A stretch of DNA of 64,000 nt from Methanobacterium sp. PtaB.Bin024 (GTDB lineage Archaea > Methanobacteriota > Methanobacteria > Methanobacteriales > Methanobacteriaceae), in assembly GCA_002067065.1 (NCBI GenBank), contig MVPY01000043.1, positions 1 through 64,000 on the forward strand, given 5' to 3'. Below the pieces are notes generated by a model. That model worked only from the letters and a program-made list of their open reading frames with translations. It was not told the DNA's origin and did not search any database. The position numbers were made by a program, and so were the translations under genes. Positions 9,137 through 21,264 of this stretch are shown here, one piece after another; within the stretch, counting starts at the first letter, position 1, and every line of letters begins with the position of its first letter.

Positions 9137-9841
9137 ATGAGCTTTTTAAACCCGGATACGGAGGATGTGAGTCCTCTTGAAAGAAATTTACTTAGAATTA
9201 TGCGGATATTTTTACTTATTGCTGGTGTATACATCACCATATTTGGCGGAGTCAATGGTGCAGAGAGAATTTTTGGAATATTAATTTTAGTGGCTTTGGC
9301 AATAATCAATGCCCCTGCTTTGGTCACTCAAAATCGTATACGGGCCATCCCAGTGGAAATTGAACTTCTCCTTTTGGCAATGGTCTTGTTTGAACTGGTG
9401 GGTGGAGATGCACTGGGTTTATACGTTAAAATCCCTCATTACGACAACTTCATGCACTTCATGTTACCGTTATACATTGCCCTGATCGGAATGATGCTGG
9501 TTTACACAATGCATTATTATGGTAGGTTAAAAGCTTCATTAACAGAGATGGCAATAGTCATTGTTATAATAACTATAGGTTTAGGTGGAATACTTGAAAT
9601 GGGGGAATATACATATGATAAATATTTATCCAAGGGTCCATTAGGTCAAATAACTGGAAATACTCAAATGCAGGGTTCACCCACTCAGAATGCCATAGAT
9701 GATACCATGAACGATCTATTTACAGATACTGCTGGGGGAATTGTTGGAGCACTTCTTGGGGTTTATTTCATCAGAAGAGCAGAGAAAAAAGGCGGTCACT
9801 GGAAGATTGCAGATGAAATCGAAAAGATGGGAGAAGTTTAA
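9137..9841 (+). CDS. Multi-pass membrane protein (DUF2238/YjdF-like)
   Basis: About 234 residues with six or so hydrophobic segments. The motif DNFMHFMLP (a conserved D..MH pattern), the GILEMGEYTYDKY segment and a late DDTMNDLFTDTAGGIVGALLG segment resemble the DUF2238/YjdF family of polytopic membrane proteins, whose function is unknown. I place the start at ATG 9137, which follows GAGG with 9 nt spacing. The frame is open to an ATGATG at 9113 that has no properly spaced site. It is followed after 139 bp by two phosphohydrolase genes on the same strand. Confidence 0.65.
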   Translation: MSFLNPDTEDVSPLERNLLRIMRIFLLIAGVYITIFGGVNGAERIFGILILVALAIINAPALVTQNRIRAIPVEIELLLLAMVLFELVGGDALGLYVKIPHYDNFMHFMLPLYIALIGMMLVYTMHYYGRLKASLTEMAIVIVIITIGLGGILEMGEYTYDKYLSKGPLGQITGNTQMQGSPTQNAIDDTMNDLFTDTAGGIVGALLGVYFIRRAEKKGGHWKIADEIEKMGEV

Positions 9842-9915
9842 AGAAATTTTATTATGAGGTAATACAATAAACCTTACTAAGATTTGTATTCATTATATTT
9901 GATTCAAACAATATG

Positions 9916-9955
9916 TCATGAACAATACTATGCCATCATGAACAATTCTATCCTA
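9916..9955. repeat. Two-copy 20-bp tandem repeat next to a TATA box
   Basis: The copies at 9916-9935 and 9936-9955 share TCATGAACAAT.CTAT.C and differ at a few positions. A TATA-like AAATATAA follows at about 9957-9964, only some 20 nt before the ATG at 9981, so the transcript may be leaderless and the repeat would then lie where an activator or repressor binds. Role inferred. Confidence 0.5.
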
Positions 9956-9980
9956 AAATATAATCTATAATGGTTTAATC

Positions 9981-10835
9981 ATGAAAGAGAAAGATCCAAA
10001 CATGCTCAAATACATGCAGAAGGTTCAAAGAGGCATGACTCATTGGCGTAATAAAATAGGAAACCCTGAATTTAACCATAAAGATTTCCAGTTAGAACAC
10101 GTGGAAGTCACTATTCCTGGGTTGGATCCTTCTTTCCATAATTATTCTCTGGCTAATATTTCAGACATACATTTGGGTCAGTTGATCACACCTAAACACC
10201 TTGATGGTGTGATAGATATCCTTAATAAAGAGAAACCAGATTCTGTAACTATCACTGGTGATTTTGTTTCATATATTTTGGATGATGTTGCCGATGACCT
10301 TGAAAATTCCTTGAAACGATTAAAACCGAAGGAATTCTCCATAGCTGTCCTGGGAAACCATGATCACTGGTTAGACGCTGATCAAATCCGTGGAATATTG
10401 GACAGATGTAATATAATAGACGTTAGCAACGATTTTTTTACCATTTATCGTAATGAAGCTCCTCTGCATATAGCAGGAGTGGATAGTGTGATGCTGGGTA
10501 TGAATCGTCTTGATCTGGTTATGGAAAAACTACCTGAAAAGGGTCCTGCCATACTATTGGCTCATGAACCTGATTTTGCAGATATAAGCTCTAGTACGGG
10601 CCGTTTCAGTCTTCAAATATCTGGACACTCCCATGGTGGACAGTTCCTCATCCCAGGTTTGGGAACCTTCATCAGGGGTCCTCATTTCTTTAAATATCCT
10701 GCAGGAAAATATATGGTTGGAGACATGGTTCAGTACACCAGCAGGGGATTAGGAACCAATGTATTCTGGCTGAGGATCAACTGCGATCCTGAGATCACTA
10801 TTTTCAAACTAAAATGTCCGGAAGAGTTAGTATAA
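9981..10835 (+). CDS. Calcineurin-like metallophosphoesterase (YkuE-like)
   Basis: A 284-residue binuclear metallophosphoesterase. The diagnostic motifs appear in order: SDIHLGQ (D-x-H), TGDFVSY (GD), LGNHDHW (GNHD), an isolated AHEP, and GHSHGGQ. There is no membrane segment, so it is probably cytosolic or peripheral; bacterial YkuE/YaeI relatives act on phospholipid-like or envelope substrates. The next gene, a membrane phosphodiesterase, starts 31 bp downstream on the same strand, suggesting a two-gene operon acting on a shared envelope phosphate substrate. The physiological substrate is unknown. Confidence 0.9.
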   Translation: MKEKDPNMLKYMQKVQRGMTHWRNKIGNPEFNHKDFQLEHVEVTIPGLDPSFHNYSLANISDIHLGQLITPKHLDGVIDILNKEKPDSVTITGDFVSYILDDVADDLENSLKRLKPKEFSIAVLGNHDHWLDADQIRGILDRCNIIDVSNDFFTIYRNEAPLHIAGVDSVMLGMNRLDLVMEKLPEKGPAILLAHEPDFADISSSTGRFSLQISGHSHGGQFLIPGLGTFIRGPHFFKYPAGKYMVGDMVQYTSRGLGTNVFWLRINCDPEITIFKLKCPEELV

Positions 10836-10866
10836 TGGTGATAATCAATAGGAGGCATAATCTTAA

Positions 10867-12981
10867 ATGCGGGATCAGGAAAAATATTTTTTAGATTGGC
10901 AGGACCGTATCCAGGACCGTTCCAGATTTTACTGGTTAGGCCGTTCCATTATCATGTGGATAGGAGGTTTTTTAGCTTTTATAATCATTGACTACTTATC
11001 CGTGGGTTTAAGTTTTGATAACTGGATTACAGCTTTTATAGTTGCAGGGTTAGTGGGGCTTTTTAATACTTTGTTCTGGCCAGTACTTGCCCGGATATTA
11101 CTACCATTCATGGTCTTCACTGTGGGAATAGGAGCTTTATTATTAAATGGATTTTTCATCTGGCTGGCAGGTGATTTTGTAGAAGGATTTACTATTGGGG
11201 GGCCGGCATTAATATTAACCCCCCTTGCCATGGCAGCAGTCACAGCATTCCTATCAGCTATTTTAACCATTGATGATGATGCCACCTATTACAGGAGTGT
11301 CATCCGAAAGATTAAAAAGGGAAAAATCAAATTTAAAGAAAAACCCGGAATCATATTCCTTGAAATAGATGGTCTTGCCCTTAATATTTTAAATGAAGCC
11401 ATAACAAATGGTTCTATGCCCACACTTAAAAGATGGTTGGATGAGGGTACTCATAAGGTTACAGGATGGGAAACTGATCTTTCAAGCCAGACTGGAGCTA
11501 GTCAGGCTGGAATACTGCATGGAAATAACAACAACATCCCTGCATTTCGATGGGTGGAAAAGGATAATAACAATAAGATAATGGTTTCCACAGGATTGTC
11601 AGATGCTCCAATTATTGAAAAAAGAATTTCTGATGGGAAAGGGCTTTTAAACTGTCATGGGGCAAGTAGAAGTAACCTTTTTTCTGGAGATGCTGTGGAT
11701 GTTATATTCACATACAGTAAACTTAAAAATCTGAGAAGATTTTACTCACGCGCCTGGTATTATGTGTATTCTTATCCCTCTAATTTCGCCCGTATTGTGG
11801 TTTTATTTGGTTTAGATGTCTTGTTGGATTATGCATCCCAGTTAACACATTTGATCAAGAATATCAGACCTAGAATACGGCGAGGCTTAATTTATCCCTT
11901 CGTAAGGGGAGGTGCCAATGTGTTCCTCCGTGAAGTAACCACAGCAGTGCTTATTGGTGACATGTTAGAGGGTAAAGTGGATGTTGCATATGTAACCTAT
12001 CTTGGATATGATGAAATAGCCCATCATTCAGGAACTCGTGATTGGGATGCATTTTATGCACTTAAAAAACTTGATAGGCAGTTTCATCGGTTAGAGAATG
12101 CCAAAAAATATGCACCACGCCCATATAATTTGGTGGTACAATCTGATCATGGTCAAACCAATGGCGCCACTTTCCTGCAGCGATATGGACTGACCCTGGA
12201 GGACTTAGTAAGGAATTTAATACCACCAGAAACTCTGATCTACAGTGAACTGTCATCCAATGAAGATCATTTTGGCCAGGCTCTTCAAAATCCTATAAAA
12301 GATAGTAAACTTTACTTGAAGGGTCGGGGTGATCTAGTGGCGGGTGAAAGCAGATACCTTTTTAACCGAGCAGTAAGAAAGGTTGATGAAGCTCCAGTGA
12401 TAAGGGGTAAAGTCCTAGACTATTTACAACGTCATGAGATAGGACAAGCCCCTCCAAAGAAACCTTCCTCTTCAGAAGCCCAGGTAATAGTCCTTGCTTC
12501 AGGGAATCTGGGATTGATCTACCTCACTGAGTATGTGAAAAGACTTACCTTTGAACAGATAAAGGCCATTTATCCTGATTTAATTCCAGGTTTGGTGCAA
12601 CATGAGGGGATAGGTTTTGTAATGGTTCATTCAGAGAAGTACGGGCCTATGGCCATGGGAAGGGAAGGAATATGTTATCTTAAAGATGGAACCATTGAAG
12701 GAGAAGATCCATTAACTCCTTTCGGACCAAGAGCACGTGAACACCTTTCACGCACTGACACTTTCAAACATGTTCCTGATATTCTGGTTAACAGTTTCTA
12801 TGATCCTGTAACTAATGAAGTGGCAGCCTTTGAGGAACTGGTGGGCAGTCATGGTGGTTTAGGTGGTGAACAAACCCAACCATTCATCTTACACCCTTCT
12901 GAATGGAACATGGGTTCTGAAGAGATTGTAGGTGCTGAAAAATTACATGAATTGCTTAAAAGGCAATTAAAAGAAGTTTAA
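10867..12981 (+). CDS. Holin-domain/alkaline-phosphatase-fold phosphodiesterase fusion
   Basis: A 704-residue protein in two parts. Residues about 25-135 hold four hydrophobic helices resembling the Phage_holin_4_2 (PF04020) membrane domain. Residues about 160-700 are a type I phosphodiesterase/nucleotide pyrophosphatase domain of the alkaline phosphatase superfamily: EIDGLA as first metal-binding strand, SSQTGASQAGILHG carrying the putative nucleophile, YLGYDEIAHHSG, and QSDHGQTNG with D/H metal ligands. The holin name is a family label; no phage context is present. The substrate may be a lipid-linked or polyprenyl phosphate, which is inference. AGGAGG lies upstream of the ATG. Confidence 0.88.
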   Translation: MRDQEKYFLDWQDRIQDRSRFYWLGRSIIMWIGGFLAFIIIDYLSVGLSFDNWITAFIVAGLVGLFNTLFWPVLARILLPFMVFTVGIGALLLNGFFIWLAGDFVEGFTIGGPALILTPLAMAAVTAFLSAILTIDDDATYYRSVIRKIKKGKIKFKEKPGIIFLEIDGLALNILNEAITNGSMPTLKRWLDEGTHKVTGWETDLSSQTGASQAGILHGNNNNIPAFRWVEKDNNNKIMVSTGLSDAPIIEKRISDGKGLLNCHGASRSNLFSGDAVDVIFTYSKLKNLRRFYSRAWYYVYSYPSNFARIVVLFGLDVLLDYASQLTHLIKNIRPRIRRGLIYPFVRGGANVFLREVTTAVLIGDMLEGKVDVAYVTYLGYDEIAHHSGTRDWDAFYALKKLDRQFHRLENAKKYAPRPYNLVVQSDHGQTNGATFLQRYGLTLEDLVRNLIPPETLIYSELSSNEDHFGQALQNPIKDSKLYLKGRGDLVAGESRYLFNRAVRKVDEAPVIRGKVLDYLQRHEIGQAPPKKPSSSEAQVIVLASGNLGLIYLTEYVKRLTFEQIKAIYPDLIPGLVQHEGIGFVMVHSEKYGPMAMGREGICYLKDGTIEGEDPLTPFGPRAREHLSRTDTFKHVPDILVNSFYDPVTNEVAAFEELVGSHGGLGGEQTQPFILHPSEWNMGSEEIVGAEKLHELLKRQLKEV

Positions 12982-13048
12982 TCTATGAATAAATTGTAGT
13001 ATACGTATTAGTTTATAAATGTTATATGAAAATTAAGAGAGGAATTAA

Positions 13049-13246
13049 ATGGATGGAAGGAATAAAAAAGATATTAAAAAGGGATATAAGGTTTTGATTG
13101 TTCTTAAAAAAGATCAACGCACAGGAAAAAGAACTAAGGGTATTGTTAAGGATATACTCACACATTCTTCCGTTCACCCTCACGGAATAAAGGTTCGATT
13201 AGAAGATGGGCAAGTTGGACGGGTTAAAGAAATTATAAAAAGGTAG
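13049..13246 (+). CDS. YwbE family protein (DUF2196)
   Basis: A 65-residue basic protein. The pattern IKKGYKVLIVLKKDQRTGKRTKGIVKDILTHS, followed by HPHGIKVRLEDGQVGRVKEI, is that of the YwbE/DUF2196 family, a small beta-barrel-like domain found across bacteria and archaea with no known function; its basic surface suggests nucleic-acid binding. GAGGAA precedes the ATG. The stop codon is only 4 bp from the end of the convergent gene at 13251. Confidence 0.85.
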   Translation: MDGRNKKDIKKGYKVLIVLKKDQRTGKRTKGIVKDILTHSSVHPHGIKVRLEDGQVGRVKEIIKR

Positions 13247-13250
13247 ATAA

Positions 13251-13520
<270 letters not shown>

Positions 13521-13694
13521 TCTATTTTTCTCCTATTCATTGATTAAAAAATTATTTACAAATTGAATATGGCCACTGTCCACGAATTCAAGTTGGCTAA
13601 GTTCCTGTTTAGGCATAGTATTATTTTAACTGGAAAATTAAAAAAATGTGAAAGATAGTAAGCTATGTTTCACAATTATTCGAGCAATATGTTG

Positions 13695-14630
<936 letters not shown>

Positions 14631-14686
14631 CTGTTCTTTTCCTGAAACTTCTGTTTTTTCTTTAGTGATTTCAGGATTTTTTTCAA

Positions 14687-14962
14687 CTAATTCTTGTTTC
14701 GTTTCCGTCGCCCCCATTTCTTCTTGGATTGTTTAGGTACATAAAGAGTCTCTCCAACTCGCTTTTCAAAATTTTTAGAATTTGATGCACGAATTTTTAC
14801 TGAGATGTAGGGATCTTTGGTAGGTCCAAAAACATCGTGAATAAACCCCACTTTCTTGTGGTGAGAGTTAAAAACAGATAGTCCCAAGGCGGGTGTTTGA
14901 TGTGATCGGAGTATAATTCGACCTCGGTTAGACAGATGCAGTATTTTTCCAAGTTCCTTCAT
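14687..14962 (-). CDS. gar1: H/ACA RNP component Gar1
   Basis: A 91-residue protein with the Gar1 core: LGKILHLSNRGRIILR, then P.LGL.VFN...KKVGFIHDVFGP...PYISVKI, and a very basic tail (KKKWGRRKRNKN). With Cbf5, Nop10 and L7Ae it forms the archaeal H/ACA ribonucleoprotein that pseudouridylates rRNA. It is placed directly before tfb on the same strand, a pairing seen in many euryarchaea. A TATA-like TAGTATATAAAA lies at about 14973-14990 (read on the minus strand), close to the ATG, so the leader is short or absent. Confidence 0.92.
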   Translation of the reverse strand: MKELGKILHLSNRGRIILRSHQTPALGLSVFNSHHKKVGFIHDVFGPTKDPYISVKIRASNSKNFEKRVGETLYVPKQSKKKWGRRKRNKN

Positions 14963-15086
14963 GCACTAAAACCGAAAATTTTATATACTACTATTCTCGT
15001 TAAACTAGTATATAAATGTTTCGATAGTTTTAAATTATAGATCACTAAAAGTCTTTCACTGTTCCCCATAATAGGTCTTAATATGC

Positions 15087-16166
15087 CTAACCTGTTTTTA
15101 TGTTGGTTCCATTGGTCTTTGAAGCCATATTTTTTACCTTTCGCCCGTAATAGAGTGCTGCCACGGCACCAATTATGGTGGGGGCTATGTAACTGGCTAA
15201 ACGGTCGATAATGCTTGCAGCCATCACTATATCGGCTGATATTCCGATAACAGCAAAAAGACCAATCAGTGTAGCTTCACGTATACCCCATGCTCCAGGG
15301 AGAAGGGGAAGGAAAGATATGAAAATTCCAATGGTGTAAATAATCACCAAAGGAAGAAATGGTGGATATGTTCCTAGTGAACTAAAACAAACATACATTC
15401 TGGTCATGTCTATACCCCACATGGCAAACGAAAGGAAAAATCCAAAAATAAAGACTTTTCTGTCCTGTAATGACATGACAAAACCATCTGAAAATCTATT
15501 AACATAAAAAATAAGTTTTTCAGTTACTTCCCTAAAAGAAATATTATTTTTGCTAAAACGGGCGAAGGTAGGGTAGATGGGTTTGGCTATGGAAATAATT
15601 ATCCTCTGTGCTATTTCTCTTCTAAGACCTGCATATATCATTATAGTGAACATTATAATGGTTAATGCTATCATTATTACCACGATTATCCTGGTAAGTG
15701 GGGGAAGTTCCCAGCTAAGAACGAACAGAGCAGCGATAATGGATATTAAAACAAAAGGTAAAAATTCAAATACTCGATCAGATGTAGCAGAAGCAAAACC
15801 TATCTCAAAGGGCATTCCTTCCACTTCTCTTAGAATATAAGCACGTAAGGGTTCACCACCTGCAGAACCAGGAGTTACATTATTCCCAAATAAACTAGCA
15901 AGGAGCATAGTTAACACAGTAGTGTACTTGGGAGACTTATCCATCACTTCCAAAATAAGTTTCCACCTTAAAGCCCAGATTAGAATTATGGCAGCTTCTA
16001 ATGCGAAGTTTAAAAGGATTAATTCCAAACTAGCCTTTTCTAAGGCATCCACCACATCATTTAATCCTATGATGAATGTAATGGCAAATATGAAGAATGC
16101 GGCCACGGCAAATGAAATGATGATTTTCCATTTATGTTCCCTGATAAGTGCATAAGTGTCTTCCAT
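15087..16166 (-). CDS. Flippase-like membrane protein (UPF0104/LPG synthase TM region)
   Basis: A 359-residue polytopic protein with eight or so TMs. It contains the family hallmarks of the lysylphosphatidylglycerol-synthase transmembrane region: NNVTPGSAGGEPLRAYIL (about 94-111) and FLPLLPGAWGIREATLIGLF (about 273-292). In archaea this family (UPF0104) is annotated as flippase-like; no aminoacyl-transfer domain is present, so it is a lipid-handling membrane protein rather than an LPG synthase. It lies alone on the minus strand. Substrate unknown. Confidence 0.87.
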   Translation of the reverse strand: MEDTYALIREHKWKIIISFAVAAFFIFAITFIIGLNDVVDALEKASLELILLNFALEAAIILIWALRWKLILEVMDKSPKYTTVLTMLLASLFGNNVTPGSAGGEPLRAYILREVEGMPFEIGFASATSDRVFEFLPFVLISIIAALFVLSWELPPLTRIIVVIMIALTIIMFTIMIYAGLRREIAQRIIISIAKPIYPTFARFSKNNISFREVTEKLIFYVNRFSDGFVMSLQDRKVFIFGFFLSFAMWGIDMTRMYVCFSSLGTYPPFLPLVIIYTIGIFISFLPLLPGAWGIREATLIGLFAVIGISADIVMAASIIDRLASYIAPTIIGAVAALYYGRKVKNMASKTNGTNIKTG

Positions 16167-16396
16167 TAGGCACCTCTAAAATCTGATTTATGGATGAAGT
16201 GGTTATGTTAATAATAAAATACCTTAAAAAACTTGTTTATTAAGCTTATTTGGAGTAACCTTGTTGATGTTGTTGTTTTTACATCAGATGATGGTTTTGA
16301 TGTTAATTGTAACCATGATTTAATAATACATTTTCAAAAGATTATGGGGATTTGTTATAATAAAAAATATATGGATTTTTTTAAATCTCTAAATTT

Positions 16397-17065
16397 CTAT
16401 TTAATTCCTAGAATTTCAGATAAGGACCATCCATCTTTCAAACGGATGATTATTTCTGTTTCTTTCTCTTTTATCTGAGAAGCGGCTTCCATTACCTCTT
16501 TAAAGTATTTAGCTGGGACTACAACCACCCCACAGTCATCCCCGATGATCCAATCACCAGGTTTAACCTTCACCCCTCCACACTCTAGTGGAATATTAAT
16601 TTCACCTTCTCCTTTAGGTTCACCTGCACAGGGAACTATATGGCATGAGTAAACAGGATAGTTCAGATTTCGCACTGCTTCCACGTCTCGTACAGCACCG
16701 AAAATTACAGTACCAGCAATACCTTTTTCTTGGGAGGAACTAGAGGTTAACTCACCCCAAACTGCACTGTAACTATTTTCAGCGTCAATAAAAAGCACAT
16801 CTCCTTTTTGAGCAGCATCAATACCTTTAAGAGCAGTTCCCCAATCTTCGGGATCGGTTTTAGCCGTAACTACTCTTCCCATAACCTTAATATTATTTTT
16901 TATTGGTTTTATCCCGTGGATAACTCCATTTTCACAGGTGATACTTTTTAGAGCATCAGAGATCTGTGATGTAGGAAGTTCGGGGGGTGAAAAGTCATCC
17001 TCTTTTTTGGGGGCTGAAAATTTTTCTAAAATAGCTTCTGGGGATATTTCATTTTTTTTAGCCAT
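16397..17065 (-). CDS. RraA-family protein (aldolase/demethylmenaquinone methyltransferase-like fold)
   Basis: About 222 residues. The core PTSQISDAL...G.IHGIKPIKNNIKVMGRVVTAKT and the glycine-rich GTVIFGAVRDVEAVRNLNYPVYS segment, with R and D in the active-site loop and VKPGDWIIGDDCGVVVVP near the end, place it in the RraA/4-hydroxy-4-methyl-2-oxoglutarate aldolase fold. In methanogens this domain is also found fused to hexulose-phosphate synthase; here it is free. Start ATG 17065 has AGG at a suitable distance; an ATG at 17074 abuts the AGG. It follows the DUF211 gene by 30 bp on the same strand, a likely operon. Reaction not established. Confidence 0.85.
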   Translation of the reverse strand: MAKKNEISPEAILEKFSAPKKEDDFSPPELPTSQISDALKSITCENGVIHGIKPIKNNIKVMGRVVTAKTDPEDWGTALKGIDAAQKGDVLFIDAENSYSAVWGELTSSSSQEKGIAGTVIFGAVRDVEAVRNLNYPVYSCHIVPCAGEPKGEGEINIPLECGGVKVKPGDWIIGDDCGVVVVPAKYFKEVMEAASQIKEKETEIIIRLKDGWSLSEILGIK

Positions 17066-17095
17066 AAAAGACATCCTATGTTTTAGTTTAAGGAA

Positions 17096-17401
<306 letters not shown>

Positions 17402-17711
17402 TTAATTTATCATCAATTTTTTTATGTACATTACATGTAATAATTACCTGTATAAATTCTTTATTGAGGATATTATAAAACTTTATGCTAACACTGAGCA
17501 CTGTAAAATAAAGTAAATATATTTAAAAGAATCATAACACTTTATGAATTCTCTAAATTATAAAATAAGTTAATATTAACTTTATTAGAGCATATAACTA
17601 GATTTAAACAATTTTAGTGGGAAAGAAGTATTGATATCTACTTCAATTTTATATAGGAGATGGTGTATATTAATCTATAGATACTTATTAGCACTATCAA
17701 AAGGGCTTATC
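17402..17711. other. 310-bp AT-rich divergent intergenic region with a 12-bp palindrome
   Basis: This gap separates the minus-strand DUF211 gene from the plus-strand Toprim gene. A perfect 12-bp palindrome (ATTACATGTAAT) lies at 17430-17441, about 30 bp upstream of the DUF211 start, where an operator could sit. A TATA-like TTTTATATAGG near 17646-17656 could serve the Toprim gene. The frame of the Toprim protein is open back to 17631, but that part has no good start. Nothing else recognisable. Confidence 0.45.
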
Positions 17712-18134
<423 letters not shown>

Positions 18135-18217
18135 TATTTCCAGATACTGATCTTCAGGCTGTAAGATACATAGCCTCATTTTATCAGTAGTATCTATACA
18201 TTGATGGAGGCCCAAAT

Positions 18218-19384
<1,167 letters not shown>

Positions 19385-19406
19385 ATACAGTTTTTAAAAA
19401 GGATGA

Positions 19407-19474
19407 CTCTGAAAATATTCAGAGGATCACAAAAAAATATAGCTAATCCAGAATAAAAATTTCTGGATGGCTAT
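19407..19474. terminator. Two successive hairpins downstream of dnaG
   Basis: Hairpin one pairs CTCTGA (19407-19412) with TCAGAG (19419-19424) around a 6-nt loop. Hairpin two pairs ATAGC plus ATCCAGAA (19439-19453) with TTCTGGAT plus GCTAT (19461-19474), with a small bulge and a 7-nt A-rich loop. A-rich DNA separates them. They may end the dnaG transcript or be a small structured RNA; no T tract follows directly, so the terminator call is tentative. Confidence 0.4.
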
Positions 19475-19578
19475 TAAACATTCATTTTCAAATAATAAAT
19501 AATCAATACACTATTTATTCATTCTTCAATTCATTGAAACCAAAAATGAACTTGGGGATGCGAAATTTGAGGGATATC

Positions 19579-21090
19579 ATGTATGCAAACATGAAAAAAG
19601 AGTTTTTAAAAGATATTAAAAGCACTGCAGATATCTTGATACCTAAAGATCCCCTGGAAAGGGTTATTGGTCATGATGAGATTATAAGATTTGTGAAAAT
19701 AGCCGCTAAGCAACGCAGGAATCTTCTCCTGGTAGGCCCTCCAGGTATAGGAAAATCGTTAATAGCACAAGCCATATCAGTTCACCTGAGTAAGCCACAT
19801 GAGGAAATAACCGTTGTCCACAACCCAGAAAGGCCTGAAAGACCTTTTGTTGAAGTAAAAAATAGATCAGAAATAGAAAGTGAAATGGAAGATTTACAAA
19901 GGGCTGAAGGGGATGTTGTCACTCCTCAGGAAGTTCCGGAACTTGTTGCGGAACGTTTAGGTTTTAGATGTCCTAATTGTGAAAGTTATAGTAGTGCATA
20001 TCAGAGCATATGCCCTAAGTGTGGAGCGGACAAATATTCTCATATAAACGCACGTAGGAAACATTTAGGTGATCTTTTAGGGATGTTTGAGATGGATAAT
20101 GAGCCTGTAAATGTTCCGCAGGACAGAGTCACCACCACTCGAATGCATCAGGGTCGAGAAGAAGTTGTGATATATGAGAGGGTTGATGGGGACAAGATTA
20201 AGATCCTTGATCAGCATGCCTTGGAGAAGAGAAGGGAGATGGTTGAGGAAAAACCCAAAAACATTATTGTTCCATTACAACGGAAAAATTTCATCCAAGC
20301 CACAGGTGCCAGTGAAACTGAGTTACTGGGAGATGTGAGGCATGACCCATACGGAGGACACCCTGACCTGGGAACGCAACCCTATGAAAGAGTTGTTCCA
20401 GGCGCAATCCATGAAGCCCACGAAGGAGTTCTATTCATTGATGAAATCGTCCACATAGCACCGCTGCAGCGTTATATACTCAGTGCAATGCAGGATAAAT
20501 ATTTCCCGATTGTTGGTAGAAACCCTCAAAGCGCTGGAAGCTCAGTGAAAGTAGAGGATGTGCCATGTGACTTTATATTTGTAGGGGCTTGCAATATCAG
20601 AGATCTTCATTACATATTACCCCCACTGCGTTCTCGTATTCAAGGGGAAGGATACGAAATTTTAATGCGCACCACCATGCAGGATACTGAGGAGAATCAA
20701 GCAAAAATGGCTCAATTCGTAGCTCAAGAGATTGAAATGGATGGGAAAATCCCACATGCAACCTTAAATGCTGTTGAACTGATTATGGATGAATCCCGGA
20801 AGAGAGCACACATAATAGATGATCAAAAAGATTCTTTAACATTAAGACTTCGAGACATGGGGGGTTTGGTGCGTATGGCTGGAGACATGGCAGTGATGGA
20901 AGGTAGCAAATTAATTGAAGCTCGTCATATAAAATTCGCTGTAAAAAACGCCATATCCATTGAAGATCAGATACTTGAACGTTACCAGTCCTTTGAACAG
21001 GCAATAGAAAAGGATACATCCAGTTCTCAGAAGATGCATTCTGGTAGTAAGGGCATTCCCAATGACCATGTGGACCGCAGCTACCTTTAA
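19579..21090 (+). CDS. LonB-like AAA+ ATPase without protease domain, with zinc-ribbon insert
   Basis: About 503 residues, related to the AAA+ part of archaeal LonB. Walker A is GPPGIGKS (about residues 53-60) and Walker B is GVLFIDEI (about 283-290); the sensor region RDLHYILPPLRSRIQGEGYE and the C-terminal lid follow. The Lon serine-lysine protease domain is absent. Where LonB carries two membrane helices between Walker A and B, this protein carries a zinc ribbon (CPNC, 11 residues, CPKC) and no hydrophobic segment, so it should be soluble. Start ATG 19579 follows GAGGG; the frame is open to 19534. It may remodel nucleoprotein or act as a chaperone; not established. Confidence 0.85.
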   Translation: MYANMKKEFLKDIKSTADILIPKDPLERVIGHDEIIRFVKIAAKQRRNLLLVGPPGIGKSLIAQAISVHLSKPHEEITVVHNPERPERPFVEVKNRSEIESEMEDLQRAEGDVVTPQEVPELVAERLGFRCPNCESYSSAYQSICPKCGADKYSHINARRKHLGDLLGMFEMDNEPVNVPQDRVTTTRMHQGREEVVIYERVDGDKIKILDQHALEKRREMVEEKPKNIIVPLQRKNFIQATGASETELLGDVRHDPYGGHPDLGTQPYERVVPGAIHEAHEGVLFIDEIVHIAPLQRYILSAMQDKYFPIVGRNPQSAGSSVKVEDVPCDFIFVGACNIRDLHYILPPLRSRIQGEGYEILMRTTMQDTEENQAKMAQFVAQEIEMDGKIPHATLNAVELIMDESRKRAHIIDDQKDSLTLRLRDMGGLVRMAGDMAVMEGSKLIEARHIKFAVKNAISIEDQILERYQSFEQAIEKDTSSSQKMHSGSKGIPNDHVDRSYL

Positions 21091-21130
21091 TAAATCTTTT
21101 TTTTAATTATTACTTTTTTATTCTTTTAGT
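21091..21130 (+). terminator. T-rich transcription end after the AAA+ gene
   Basis: Immediately after the stop codon come T8, T6 and T4 runs separated by a few bases on the plus strand. Runs of T are the main archaeal intrinsic termination signal. Role inferred from position and composition. Confidence 0.5.
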
Positions 21131-21264
21131 GAAGTCTTTATAATGAAATTATTCTATTTATCCAATATAAAGTTGGAAAATGAAAAGATTTAATTATTCT
21201 AGAGGAAATATTCTTATATAATCAACCTAGAATTCGGTTTAAACAAAAATTTATTATTGGTACT

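Noticed and set aside
10867..11280. Phage holin gene
   Set aside because: The holin-like helices are the N-terminal part of a long phosphodiesterase and the surroundings are chromosomal.
13568..13660. Short plus-strand frame starting ATGGCCACTG
   Set aside because: About 30 codons with no binding site and no similarity; too little evidence for a gene.
14631..14717. N-terminal extension of TFB from ATG 14717
   Set aside because: It would overlap gar1, is rich in Glu/Lys and Thr, and gives a protein longer than usual; ATG 14630 has a better binding site.
16233..16478. 81-codon open frame upstream of the RraA-like gene on the opposite strand
   Set aside because: Its second half is the antisense of the RraA-like gene, no binding site is seen and the product shows no motif.
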